From Plectrocnemia conspersa (lineage: Eukaryota > Arthropoda > Insecta > Trichoptera > Polycentropodidae), in the NCBI GenBank assembly GCA_009617715.1, contig VTFK01000123.1:434001-498000 (forward strand): a stretch of DNA of 64,000 bases, written 5' to 3'. A program made the position numbers and the translations under genes. This document shows, one piece after another, positions 23,250 to 34,993 of the stretch. The notes under the pieces were generated by a model, which saw only the letters and a list, made by a program, of their open reading frames with translations, ran no database searches and was not told the DNA's origin. Positions within the stretch are counted from its first letter, which is position 1. Each line of letters starts with the position of its first letter.

Positions 23250-23470
23250 GGGTGCGATTTAACAGGCATTTATTTAAAGAGATACGTGCATTAAAATATA
23301 TACTTTGTTCCATAAAACGATATGTTTGTGCATTTATGTACCGTAAATCTTCGAAAGGATTCATTGTAGAGAGTTTTTCATAAAGAATGCACAAACAATT
23401 TGTTTTATGGGACAATTATTTTATATATTGCCCATTTAAATTTTCCTCTAAAAGTCACATGCGACTTACG
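23250..23470 (+). repeat. Fold-back repeat family B, copy 3
   Basis: Arms TGTTCCATAAAACGATATGT (from about 23307) and ACAAACAATTTGTTTTATGG (to about 23411) are near reverse complements. They are flanked by GGGTGCGATTTAA on the left and ATTGCCCATTTAAATTTTCC on the right. The same layout occurs at 39520-39740. Confidence 0.65.
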
Positions 23471-23564
23471 TTTATTTTTATATATTAAATGAATAAATAG
23501 ATTACAGTACTCACACACCGAATAGTATTGGTATAATATACGTAGCATTTTGTCAACATTGAGA

Positions 23565-23640
23565 AGCGAACACAATGGTTTCGCTTATAAAAAGTCACCC
23601 GGAAGACAAACTCTTGTTTTATTAGAGGGGTACAGTTCTA
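23565..23640 (+). repeat. Dispersed repeat family C, copy 1
   Basis: AATGGTTTCGCTTATAAAAA, GTCACCCGGAAGACA and CTCTTGTTTTATTAGAGG occur in this order here and at 40005-40070, with diverged copies at 25725-25785 and 52665-52735. The order B, C, then GATCAGTGxGGxCGTCAAAA is identical at 23250-23930 and 39520-40265. B and C therefore belong to one composite repeat of about 700 bases. Confidence 0.6.
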
Positions 23641-24229
23641 ATGTGCGACCATTGGTCCAGATAACGATCAATTCATAACAGTGTTACAAGTAGGGTTAGA
23701 TTTTAACTATTCGATTATTGAATAAAAAATGGATTGGATATTCGAATATTGGAATATATTCGTATTTTTTTCTCGATTTTTATTGATATTAATTTATTTC
23801 GACAATTAGTGAAAAAAATAATAAATTTCATGTAAAATATTGTTTAATTGAAAAATAATTATTGGTTAATAACAATTTTTTTAATTAATCATTAATTACT
23901 GATCAGTGGGGACGTCAAAAGAAAAATGCTTAATTTATTATTTCATACTTTTTGATCAGGGACGTCATTTCAGCTGTTTCAAATCATACGAATTAAGATC
24001 AGCTGCGATTGAATTAATTCAGCAAAACTGATTTTTAATACATATTATTATAGAATTTATTGTATGGAATTTATTGATGGAACGAATTTTATATACATAA
24101 AAATCGTATCCGTATCGGCGTATGTTTTGTGCAGATTTGCATATAAATTAAATAGCTAGAAATAAGTTAACCGCCATTGAATTATTGAACTCATTAAAAT
24201 AAAATCTTTGCGTCTAGAAACAACAAATT

Positions 24230-24735
24230 TAAATCTTATAACTTCACAAAAATTTGCGACGCACATCTGTTTTTGAGATAAGCGTTGAACGATAATAAAG
24301 GGTGGGCCTACCCGACATTTTGTTTCGTTTAACGAACGAGTTCTGCGAATTCTGGTCGTAGTACACACAACTGATATTTTCCGAAGGCGTAAAAGCATTT
24401 TTTTAATCCAATAACTTCACAAAGATTTGCGACGCACACCTGATTTGATATAAGCGTTCAACGAAAATATAGATTGGGACTTCACAACATTTTGTTTCGT
24501 TCAACGAACGAATTCTGCGAATTTCAGTCATAGTACACACCGCCGAAGGCGTAAAAGCATTTTTTAATGCAATAATTTGACAAAGATTTGCGACGCACAC
24601 CTGTTTTTGAGATAAGCGTTAAACGATAATAAAGAGTGGGGCTTCCCAACATTTTGTTTCGTTCAACAAACGAATTCTGTAAATTTCGGTCATAGTACAT
24701 ACCGCCGAAGGCGTAAAAGCATTTTTTAAATGCAA
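24230..24735. repeat. Tandem repeat, three units of about 162-172 bp
   Basis: The phrase TTTGCGACGCACA(C/T)CTG recurs at 24253, 24425 and 24587. Each is followed by ATAAGCGTT, CATTTTGTTTCGTT, CGAA(T/C)TCTG, AGTACA(C/T)AC and GAAGGCGTAAAAGCATTTTTT. Apparent minus-strand frames here are products of the repeat (each starts with a MCVAN- or MLLR-like phrase) and not genes. The array ends near 24735. Confidence 0.8.
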
Positions 24736-25654
24736 TTTGAAACAAAATACAGAGGCATAAAGGACCATGGATTTTGGAGCGGCACTAGTCACTCGAGTAT
24801 ATTGAGAGAAAAAACGAATGCATGTGTTGCTTAAGTCACAAGTCGACTATCGGAGACCAGAAAGACTCTTGATTTAAACTTTTGGATCGACATCTCCGCC
24901 CGATTTTATCTGTTCTCTGTATAAATTATATTTTTACAATTAACAGCCCTTCCTAATTAGATCACACCACGCGGCATTAAAACCTAAAATAAGCGAAGTT
25001 CTTGGGCAGCTTTTTAGATTATATACTATTGGGGAAAGAGGAGGAGACCAACGTTCGTACTATTTCTGAATTATTTGACCAATCCAGAGCATTTGAGGCA
25101 ATATTTTAATCATTGTTACCACATATTATTAGATTTTTTAATCGTATCTAAAGGTTTATGTTAATCTGGATTGTGTAAGACTGGCAACAATAGACACATT
25201 GATTCGTCATTTGCGTAGGCACTATAGATCCCGTTATTTACCTTTGCCAAAAGCCACTAAAATTTTTGTTAAATTTTAGAGAGTTTGGTTTAGGATCCAG
25301 TAGAAAGCGATAATCGATTACAGGTGTTTTACAAACAAAAAACACTCGAGAAATCGTCATATTCAGAACACTCAAGAATTTTAAGAGTGACTAATCTTAC
25401 AATGGACAATGAGACATTAGGGTACTATGAGTGTTAATCACCGTAACCAAAGATACTTCAACATCTGAATTTTTTATTCAATGATTTTTTATCGTCAAAA
25501 AAATTTATTAAAGTTTAAGTAACAGTAATACAAAAAATTCGTACAATATGTTACAAATATGCAACATTATGAAAATAAGTAATTTATGAAGCCATATAGA
25601 AATAATATTTACAGAAACGAAGGGTTTTAAAACATAACTAATAAAATATATATT

Positions 25655-25785
25655 AATAATATTTAACAAGCATTGAAAACAATACGCGTTGTCCCGCGCG
25701 ACAAACGGTTCTTTTATGAAGCGACCACAATGGTTTGGTTTATAAAGATTCACCCGGTACATACTCTTGCTTCATTATTGTCCCA
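25655..25785 (+). repeat. Dispersed repeat family C, copy 2 (diverged)
   Basis: AAACAATACGCGTTGTC, then GCGACCACAATGGTTTGGTTTATAAA, then CACCCGGTACATACTCTTG. The first phrase is also found at 52611-52630 (AAACAATACGCATTGTC), which extends the family to the left of its ACAATGG core. Confidence 0.5.
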
Positions 25786-26179
25786 ACAATTATATATCGA
25801 TTTAGATTATAGTATTTTGTAAATATTGTTAATGATATTGCAATTTCTACAATGTCTGTCTTGAAACTTACGCATAAATTAACGAGTTTATAATAAGCAC
25901 TACATGAAAGTAACCAGTTATTGCAGAAACAATGTTACTTTCGATAGCTAAATTTAATTTGACGAAATCTTTAATGGGTTACTACTATTAATTCATTAGT
26001 TTTTTTTATTTTTTTCTCTCACAAACACTAAAACTGGTCTACTTTGAACTCGAGTTAAAAATGTATAATATTTTAGCACGTAACCAATTCAGCGGTCACG
26101 AAATTTGATAATATAATACAACAAATCTGTTACGCCAGGCGTGTTAATTGTATTGTTATCAGTCGCACATCTTCTGCCA

Positions 26180-26640
26180 TGTGTCAAGAATCTGATTTTC
26201 ACATTTTCCACATCCCCGTTCCAGCTATCGGCGCCGCTTTTCCAAGATTGCCAATCGATAAAAGCCATCCTTGTCGACCTTCACCTCATTACGAGCGAAC
26301 GTTAACTCTGAAAACCTTCACTTCGAACTGGATGATAAAATATTCCATTATATTCGAAAAGCATGAAACGCAATGCCACCCCGCTTGTCTGTCGCCTACG
26401 TAATCGCGCGACTTCAATCAAAGTCTTCCGGAATGTTCTAGAGGACTCGGGCGCCACCCCAAGGGGGCGACGACCCAGATTGCCATTTCGTCCAAGATAA
26501 CCTTTTAACCGTCGATCGGGACAGGGTCCGACGACGTGGAAAACCTTTCATTAGAGCTCGTTACAAGTACTCCCGAGAAAATGAACCGTCGACGGGCCGG
26601 CGCCATTTTCCACCCCCTTTTCTGTCGCGTCGCAAAATGA
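26180..26640 (-). promoter_or_regulatory. CpG-rich island, candidate upstream promoter or leader exon for desaturase B
   Basis: About 460 bases rich in CG dinucleotides contrast with AT-rich flanks. On the minus strand a fair donor, ATGAG|GTGAAGG, occurs at 26285/26284, and the acceptor before the desaturase B start lies 3.4 kb downstream in the same direction. No long frame crosses it. It could be the non-coding first exon and promoter of desaturase B, or another transcript's start. Confidence 0.35.
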
Positions 26641-28227
26641 ATGTAGATTTAGCAAGCTGAAAAAATAGGCAAGCCTTTTTTTAATAGTGGATCTTCCGGT
26701 ACACTAAACCAAAGTGCGTACAGCCAAAAATTTTAATTTAACAAAAAAAAATGCTGGCATTCTAAAACTTGCCCAAAGGACATCATGGACACTACTACTG
26801 ACTACAAACTCATTACACAGTAAGACTTCATTTTTTAATTGTTATAAAATAAAATCACAGTCGCGTTCTTAATTTGAGTGCCACAGGCGGGCACCTGCTC
26901 TGTCTGTGCGTACAACAGGCGCTGTATCCAACACCCAAAAAATTAATAAAATATATGTTAATGATTAACATACTTAGTAGTCGTTGACCCCTGCCTTGTT
27001 GTTACAACGGAACATGTACAATAAATAAATACTAATAAAAATCGCATATAAAGAAGAATGAGCGACAAATAATTGAGTGTATTGTGTTCTCTATATATAA
27101 CAGCATCTAAAGGGCTTGCCGTCAATGCGACCCTAAGACAATGAGACATTATTTAATATACAATATTAACACCTAATCAATATAATGTATACATAAACAT
27201 ATATACTTTATATGGCTCACTTTTCTCCCACATCCAATCAATAGAAAACTTCCGCCGTGACATCATATGTTGTTATCGGGATTCAACAGTACTATAAAAA
27301 ATACAGCGTGGTTTTTATCGCCATGCGCCAAGGTAAAACGTTTTTAGTAGTATAATTTATTGCCAATTGTGTATTAGTTATCTAGCAATATAAACATGCA
27401 AGAGCAAAAAATAAGTAATTCATAAACTCTTTAACTAAAATATCTTATACGTTTTCCATAGTTAAACTAGCAATTGTTCATTTGCCTAAAGTTTGACAAC
27501 CCAAGTATTAATCAGTATGTCATAAAATTGTGTCATTGATTTGCGGACAACTCATACATATATATTACTATGTAAGTGATAATTATAGTAAACATATTAT
27601 ATTAAAACTTAAGTAAGAAAAATGTGTAGGTGTAGTTTTTTTAAATAAATTTTAAATAGTACTAGGATTCAAGTGAGATTATGTATGTTACAAATATACG
27701 ACAAATAAAATCTATATTTCAATAAAAAAAAACGGTGCAATCAATTTTTTTAGTCACTAGTAAATAAAGATTATTTATTAAGGAAGTATGGTATTTTTTG
27801 ATATATCTTTTTATTATTGGTGGACTTTGTTTTGAATAATCGAAGGATCACATTGCAGAAAAAATGTTAATAACAGCTGTTGATATATTATATTTTTCAT
27901 ATTTCAAACAAAACAAGGATAAAAATCCTCTTTGGATTATTGAAAAAAATAAGATCGCCGAAAAGGAACTTTTTGGCGTTACTCTGTAAAGCCCCCATAC
28001 ATTTTTGCAATCTGCAGATTCCCACGCGGTGTGGTTCTTAGATTACCAAAACAATAATAAAGTCGAATAGAATAGTTGAGAAAATTATAAACAATTTTTA
28101 GCCATCCAAATACTTCCAACCTCAAATAAATCCCATTTTATGCAGCAGTAGTAGCTTTTTTATGCAACATTAAAAAATATTCGTAAAAATTAAATTCCAA
28201 ACAGAAAAAAGCTATATAAAAGCTATA
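26641..28227. other. AT-rich spacer
   Basis: A LINE-like 3' tail (CTTAGTAGTCGTTGACC, ending ACAATAAATAAATA) lies at 26965-27040. I saw nothing else that could be named. Confidence 0.4.
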
Positions 28228-28461
28228 GTTGACAATTCAGCTATTCTCGAGAAATTCCAGTTTTGGGTTCCAGAACATTTTCGAGAATTACGATCGCGAC
28301 CTCTTTTGATGGGCGTTAGGGCTAGGACATCCACACTTGCCGACTCGCCTATAGCTGTGCCCATCCTGCTCCTTAATACGCTGGCATTACATATTGACCT
28401 ATTTAATGTTAGCTACGAGGATCTGATCCAATTTGTATCATTTAATTTCGATATTTTATAA
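28228..28461 (+). pseudogene. LINE ORF2 C-terminal fragment (plus strand)
   Basis: A frame of 77 codons is open to TAA at 28459-28461. It reads like the carboxyl end of a jockey/CR1-type non-LTR reverse transcriptase protein: VPEHFRELRSRPLL, then RTSTLADSPI, then LLLNTLALHIDLFNVSYEDL. These correspond to the usual R-RT-SPI-LLN-DLF spacing. There is no start and no RT domain in this copy, which is 5'-truncated. Its 3' UTR and terminal hairpin follow to 28617. Confidence 0.7.
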
Positions 28462-28617
28462 TTTTTTGTTATGTTTATTATTTTTAAGTAATGTTCTATT
28501 TATGTATATATACGTTTTTTATGTTTTATATATTTAAATTTTGTTTTCAACCATCGTGGCGCATTGGGGTAACCTGTTAGGCCACGATGGTCTTAACTTG
28601 ATCTAAAAAAATAAAAT
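28228..28617 (+). mobile_element. 5'-truncated LINE with 3'-terminal hairpin, copy 2
   Basis: ORF2 end (28228-28461), then an AT-rich 3' UTR of about 90 bases, then the hairpin (ACCATCGTGGC at 28550-28560 and its complement at 28581-28591), then TCTTAACTTGATCT and an A-rich tail to about 28617. Hairpin and loop differ from the 19.1-kb copy at only one or two positions. Confidence 0.7.
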
Positions 28618-28660
28618 AAAAAATATGAAATTTCTCGAGAAATAAGCAAAAATCTCGAGA

Positions 28661-29410
28661 AATAAACATTATACATTAAACAACAATCCAGCTCCTCGTA
28701 GCTATCGCCGAAAACATATTTATATCTGACAAGATCGTTGAGAAGCTAGATGGCTCGTGTAAGGAGAGCGTTCCTGGCCTTGACATTACAGAATAAGGGA
28801 CGCAATCGCAATCTGCAAAGTAGGATACGCGAGTCGATAATAAAATGTATGCCAACTGACAATTACACGATCGCAAACATAAAAAAGCAAGAAATTGAGA
28901 GCTGCAATGCAGTCGGAGTTGGACAGTAAATATTTTAGCTCTAAATATTCAGTCTTAGAGGTTGCGATCAAATAGTTTTGAGACCACTGCTCTAGACTAG
29001 ACCGAGCATTCGCGGATTGTCAACACCTCCCTTCAAAAATTATTTCATTTAATACACTCCAACGCTCCTAACAATGTAGATTTTTTCTCTGAATCCTATC
29101 TTTATGTAGCTGTATTCTAGGACGATATAAATAAATGAATCGTTCAGAAATTGTTTGTGATTTAAATCTGAGCATCTTCCACGCATTATCGCAAACTTGG
29201 GGTGTTTATACTAAATCTCTTTCCCTACTCAAACGACACAAAGCATTTCTATTTAAAACACTTTCACCTAAACTAAAAGGAAATTCCACTGGACAATGAA
29301 CAACGTATCAATGGTTGTTGATCAACCACCTTTGCTTCGCAATCATTGATAAAAATATGAAAGAGCAAAGGACGCAAATTAGATCCATAAAGTACTCCAG
29401 ATGAGCAAAA
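28661..29410 (-). mobile_element. LINE remnant (minus strand) with reverse-transcriptase motif
   Basis: Reading the minus strand from about 29410, an RT motif SGVLYGSNLRPLLFHIFIND matches the SGVPQGSxLGPLLFxxFIND block of non-LTR reverse transcriptases. Further on are RERDL and NAWKMLRF, then YRPRIQLHKDRIQ, then FYVCDRVIVSWHTFYYR, and near the end NALLTRAI and LLNDLVRY. Frameshifts and stops are common and the YADD region is missing. It lies tail to tail with the plus-strand LINE at 28228-28617. Confidence 0.65.
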
Positions 29411-30346
29411 TAGTACCGTAGCTCACATACTACAACATTTATTTTAAATTTAAGCAATTATTATATGAAGCAATTTGTAAGATATACTGTAGCACCGACT
29501 CTCAATGGACGAATGTTATGGAGCAGCCAGAAGAGTAAGGATGCTCCGTGAATAATACGACTGTATGATCCTGTAGTTCTAGTGACTTATTATTTATTCA
29601 TTTAATTACTTCGTATTTATAGCTAAAACATAATGACATGATTAATGCGTTACACGTGTATATAATCATAATTATATATAATTCGATTAATGCATTACAC
29701 ATGTATGTAATGATAATTTGATTAATGTATTATACAATAAAAAATTGCATGTCAATTATATACATTACATTTAATTTATATGACAATAAAATCAAACCTG
29801 AACGTATGGTATCTACAGCCTTGATTTTTTTTCTTTAGAAATAGGAGGAAAGTTATAAAATGTATATTTTTTAGATCATCATAACACGTTTTTCAATGTT
29901 TATAATATTTTCCTTGACTCATGAGCAGTGCCGTCATACTAATTCACACATCAAATCTTGAAGGACAACCTAACTTGTTTTTTAAGCATAAAAAGCGGCT
30001 GATATGGCGCTTATCGTCACATCACATCGAATGCTACGATAAAACACCTGCCAGCAGTGAAAACCGCGACATTGTCTAGTGAAATCTAGGTTCAAAGACT
30101 CGTTTTAGAGCTCAGTATGCATTGAGATAAGTACCTCAGGTCTAAAGCGCCGAAATGAAGGGTCACGTAACGGTGACCGCCCACTACACCGATAGCTCAT
30201 ACACATAGAAGTCGGGAAAAACACCAAACGAACAAACTATGGGAAATTGAGGTACGATACGGTTTGCATGCAATAATATTAGTAGAGAGCAATAGACGAT
30301 CGTTATCGATAAGAACACTCGCTCAGCGGCGATAATAAAATTCCCA
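29411..30346. other. Spacer with short tandem repeat
   Basis: GATTAATGC(G/A)TTACAC(G/A)TGTAT is repeated near 29639 and 29684, with a third partial unit near 29720. A GC-richer piece (30010-30330) contains the palindrome GGTCACGTAACGGTGACC near 30162. No gene was recognised. Confidence 0.4.
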
Positions 30347-30838
30347 GCAAAACGTATTTTTTCTTATCTAGATTCGATTTAATCTTAGATTTGTTTGGGT
30401 GTGATTCAACCATGCAGCTAAAATTTTTATATTATTATAATTCAATAAACCTCCATACAAACTGCGGAATATATGCATCAAACTATATGAATATCGTAAT
30501 AAAAAAATTATCACAGAGGACCTTTCCGAGGACATCATTCCTCCGCCAGCTTTTCCACCAGCGCTCGGAACAAAAAATATACAAATCTCCAATATTTTGC
30601 TTTAAAATAGCGAATCCGAATTTATGCGAATACTCTGAAATACTTTCAAGTCATCAGTGAACAATAAATAATCAGAGCAAAACGTATTTTTTCTTATCTG
30701 GATTCGATTTAATCTTAGGTTTGTTTGGGTGTGATACAACCATGCAGCTAAAATTTTTATATTATTATAATTCAATAAACCTTCATACTAACTGTGGAAT
30801 ATATGCATCAAACTATATGTATATCGTAATAAAAAAAT
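30347..30838. repeat. 162-bp direct repeat flanking a 168-bp retroelement-like insert
   Basis: 30347-30508 and 30677-30838 are about 95% identical by eye (seven or so differences). Between them, 30509-30676 resembles 32892-33055 (ACAGAGGACCTTTCCGAGGA through AATATTTCGCTTTGAAATAG to CATCAGTGA). The second flank restarts exactly at the first base of the first. This fits a tandem duplication of flank plus insert, truncated after the second flank. Confidence 0.75.
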
Positions 30839-31713
30839 GATATTTTCAAAATACTGAAGGTTGTCGAGTACAAATGAAATAGTACTTAATGTAAGCAGTA
30901 GTGCGGTGAAATATGTATTGTAATTGGCGACAAAACATTTTAACAGTCTAATAAATAAAATAGAAAAACATTTATCATGACAAGCAATAATATGCAAATA
31001 TGTATATAGTAAACTTATTATAGAGCAGCATTTCCCAATTTAATTTAGTAAAAGATTTCCACGTTATTTATAACTACTTCCAAACTTTCACTGATATACA
31101 CAACTGCGTCATGTGTAATCATATCTTTTCCCACTACTATTTGACATATAAGAACAAGTTATTATCTGGAAGCATATTATTATTATTTTTAATTAAATTA
31201 ATACTACCTATTGCCATAATAATGAGCTTTAAAACCAGCACAGTAGATAAATATTTACTTGCACAAAATTTTTTATATAAACAGCACAAACATTATAGGC
31301 ATTTATTCTTTAAATCTGAAGCTAATATAATCATCGCATCTTGATAATAATATACAATATCGTTAGTCACCTATTGATGACGTCAGTGACCGTTTAATCA
31401 CAGCACAAAAAAGTGTTTTTAGTTCAAAACTAAAATTAATGCAATGTATACATACAATTTGTACGCGCGTCAAACATACGGTAAATATAAATATTATATT
31501 ATACAAATGTCGGGACCATCCGTAATAGCTGCGACAAAATTAATCGCAATATCTTAAAACTGTTTTGTGGGAGCTTATTTATATTATTATTCATTAATTC
31601 ATTATGGCACTCTGATAATGAATTAATTATGACGGCGGCGGACATTCTTTTGGTGGACCTCGACGGGAAGACAACAGCGGTGGTGCCTCATTCATCGATT
31701 CACTCGTATATAT

Positions 31714-31939
31714 TGTTATAAATTTGCGGGTATTTAGGGAGTCAGACGACTGACCGTATGGTTTGAAGTAATTTGTAGGAATGCTGACGAACAAAGGACA
31801 TTCCCCGATTTATATAAGTATGCTAATTAGATGTAAGAAAAGGGGTGTCCGTCGTCTTAGTCTAAAAATAAACTTGCTGGATCAAAACTCGTATGAAGGG
31901 TCGTTGATCTTACGAAAGCAAAGATTATAATATATAACA
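31714..31939 (+). mobile_element. Possible solo LTR (226 bp)
   Basis: Begins TGTTATA and ends TATAACA, flanked by ATAT on both sides. It contains a TATA-like TTTATATAAGTATGC and an AATAAAC signal in the order expected of an LTR. The flanking four bases are AT-only, so the target duplication is weak evidence. No internal retroviral genes are nearby. Confidence 0.35.
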
Positions 31940-32523
31940 ATATGTATTTAAATAGCAAACATGTAATTGTTTTATACAATTCAAATCTGTGTGTAATTGC
32001 TTCCCGTCAACGCTATTGCATATTTAAGCAGACATCACTTTCAAATCACATGCATAAAAACCATAAACACAATTAAGAAGATCGGTGCCAAATACAAAGA
32101 ATCGAGTCGGTACCCAAAAATTACTAAAATAGTTGCCGAAACCCGGTTTATTAATTTCATAGAACATTATTAATTTCATAAAACGCATTAGACAATAACA
32201 TATAGTCTGGTTCTGCCCAGAATCAATATTTTCAATATACCAAGCGTTTCTCTAATAATGCATTCCAAAGAACTACAATATATAATAATTTGACAATGGC
32301 AAATCATCGCATTGGCCAGACAATTAATATCTGAAAGGGACGATTATCTGTATATATAATATAAGCCAGAACTGAATCACTTCTTTCAGGCACTTCACCC
32401 AGTACTACCACTGCGAAACTGTGAAACGTTCCTTATATCTGTGGAATTTTCTTTGCATCCTCTTCAACTACAATGAGTACTTCGCTGTGATTCCAGACTA
32501 TATGAAATAGCGTATCGTACAAG

Positions 32524-33057
32524 TGTCACCAATAAATTGTTAGTGACACGCGCTCCGCATAAAGAATCCGAGCATTGCACAAACAATACATCGATAATAA
32601 GCAATATCGATCTTCGGAATGTGTTCATCTACAAATTTCACCCTTTCAAGGCATGGTGGATATATTTTGTTGATCGAATATACAAGCGCCACAATAGATC
32701 AAATGAACTCTGCATTGTTGTGATTCGCCGGAGACGTACTCAATCAACCGTACAAAAGGTCTGACATTAGAGAGAGAAAATCAGAGACGATCGAGTTATC
32801 AGTCGAGAGACAGTTCAGTTCGAAGAGACGTTTCAGACGCTTCAGAGACAGTCCCACCCTGCGAGTCAAGACGAACAACGAGAGACCACAGAGGACCTTT
32901 CCGAGGACATCATTCCTCCGCCAGCTTCTCCATCAGCGCTCGGAACAAAGAATATACAACTATCCAATATTTCGCTTTGAAATAGCGAATCCGAATAAGC
33001 TAAATATTCATTGGAGCGACGATTACCATAGCTCATATTCTGACATCAGTGACTAAA
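32524..33057 (+). mobile_element. Possible solo LTR or retroelement end (about 530 bp)
   Basis: Starts TGTCACCAATAAATTG, with an internal GTGACAC giving a small stem, and ends near CATCAGTGAC. A repetitive CAGTTCAGTT/CGAGAGACAG-rich stretch (32800-32890) resembles the transcription-start region of insect gypsy-like LTRs. The 3' third is repeated at 30509-30660. A 75-codon frame at 32537-32764 shows no gag/pol similarity. No primer-binding site or target duplication was found. Confidence 0.35.
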
Positions 33058-34850
33058 GTAATCGTTATTTGTCGGGTCAAAAGGATGCCTATTTAATTTT
33101 CAATGTAAAATGCAATTTTAAGTACATATATAAATAAACTATGCTAAAAACAAAGTTCATTAGAACAGTATATGTTACTGTAGCCATATTTCTCCAGGTC
33201 GATGTACGGTTCTAAACAAATCGAAAAAGACAGAAGCAATTCATCGACGTCACTGTTTACCTCATCTTTGTTCTGTGACGCATATGTTCCATTGTCTCCA
33301 GTTCAAATGTTCATAATAAAAAAAATATTTATTTAACCTCGTACGGTAACAATCGTGTATAAGCAATTCTAAAGAAATAAAATATAATGTCTTTACCTTT
33401 GTGTCAAAGGTGTTTATTTTATTTTTAAGACAACAATTGAGATCTATTTATACACATAGGAAATATAGTTTACCGCCCCTTTCGGTAGGGCGGCCAATTT
33501 TATAAGGTTCGTCACAGATGCGACGGATGCCTTAAATCTTTTTGATTCATGGCGGGTACTTTGACTTTGCCTACAAAAAGGTTTTCTCGTGGTGGTGTTC
33601 AATTTAAACAAAGAAGCTCCTTAGGCCTATAAATTTGGTTAATTCCAGTTGGTGATCCAATTTTTAAATGGAAAAGTGGTTCAATTGATGTACCCAAAAA
33701 TAATATTTTTCTAAAGACTTTTTCTAATTGCGGGAGGAGGGCAGAGATGGACTATTTGCCGCTATTTCTATCATCACCGTTTTGCCCCCAAACCAGTGGA
33801 TTGCGTCTATTCAATATGATAAACGAGCATATAAAATAAACTGCCTACACACCCCTATAGCCGTAAACCTATAAAGGGGCGCAGCAGCACCAGTGATGGA
33901 ATTAGTGAAAAGGGCGAGTCCATCGACTCGCGACGGGACGCCATGGGCGAAAAATCAATGAAATTTCCATCTTTGAACATCAAAACTATTCATCAACTTA
34001 TAGTTTTCTATGCAGCAGTATACTTTTGTTAAATTACACCAAAATAATACGATCACAACTTTATTTTTTTTAGTCTACTGCAACTCGACATAGATGTACT
34101 GCTGCTTCTCATAAGAAATGAGCGCTGATGCATGATGAATTAACGGTTCTGCGGTGTGATTCTCGAATGAATACATACATACACACGACTGGTTGTATGC
34201 GTATGTATCATTACACACATGCAATGACGTAACCTTTCAAATGATTGCGATGCGAGGCATGTTTTGTAAGAGAGGGCAAAAACCGACGATTTTTGACGGC
34301 CGAACGAAATTGTTGAGATTCTATGAACGACCGAGAGTTGTTATTTTTACGCTACGACAACAATGAACGCGAATCGTGTTGTGCAATTTTAAGGGCCGAC
34401 CAATCGGCGGCAGGTATTTTTTATTACTTTTCGGCGTGACCTTACTTCTTTTGGTGCGTAATATCTTAGGTAAAAAAACAACGACAAAACCTTGATTTTG
34501 ACCTACATAAATTAAGTATACATACAAAAGTGTAATAAATGTAACATATTGTTATACATACACAGAATAAGGATCGATGTAATATATCTATGTACTCAAT
34601 AGGTAGTAATAGCTACGTTGAATACAAAAACATCCGAATATAGAATTAGTATACGTTGCATGTGCATAGCGTCGAAACGAAAACAGTGATTCACTCATTC
34701 GAAAGTAATCATTGATGAACGGACGCCGGATATGAGAATCAACTACTTAACTATTCCCAAGCGGTTCCTAAAATATTTTCGGGTTTCGTTCTTTTAAATA
34801 ATTCATAATTAATATAACAACTATTAGGTCAAATTAGTTCAAAGAAATCC
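33058..34850. other. Spacer, no gene recognised
   Basis: Contains small GC-rich spots: CCGCCCCTTTCGGTAGGGCGG near 33473 (a short inverted repeat) and GCGAGTCCATCGACTCGCG near 33924 (another). Neither is part of a visible gene. Confidence 0.4.
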
Positions 34851-34993
34851 ACATTAAAACAAGGACAATATAAATGAGCAATATATAAAATAAAATGAAC
34901 CTCCAAAAAAATACAATGGTGCTTAAAACGAATAATATGTGCATTAAACAAATAAACTGTGCATTAGCGTTGGTGTGGTTTTCTCAATACATA

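Larger units (their letters stand above)
22906..26150. other. Upstream flank or 5' intron of desaturase B, repeat-rich
   Basis: The acceptor at 22907-22906 implies that this lies inside an intron of the 5' UTR of desaturase B. Contents are family B (23250-23470), family C (23565-23640 and 25655-25785), an AT-rich linker shared with 40070-40270, and the ~165-bp tandem array (24230-24735). Positions 24740-25640 show nothing recognisable. Confidence 0.5.

Noticed and set aside
24156..24745. Three overlapping minus-strand frames with similar Cys-containing peptides
   Set aside because: They are the same frame in successive units of the ~165-bp tandem repeat, not a gene family.
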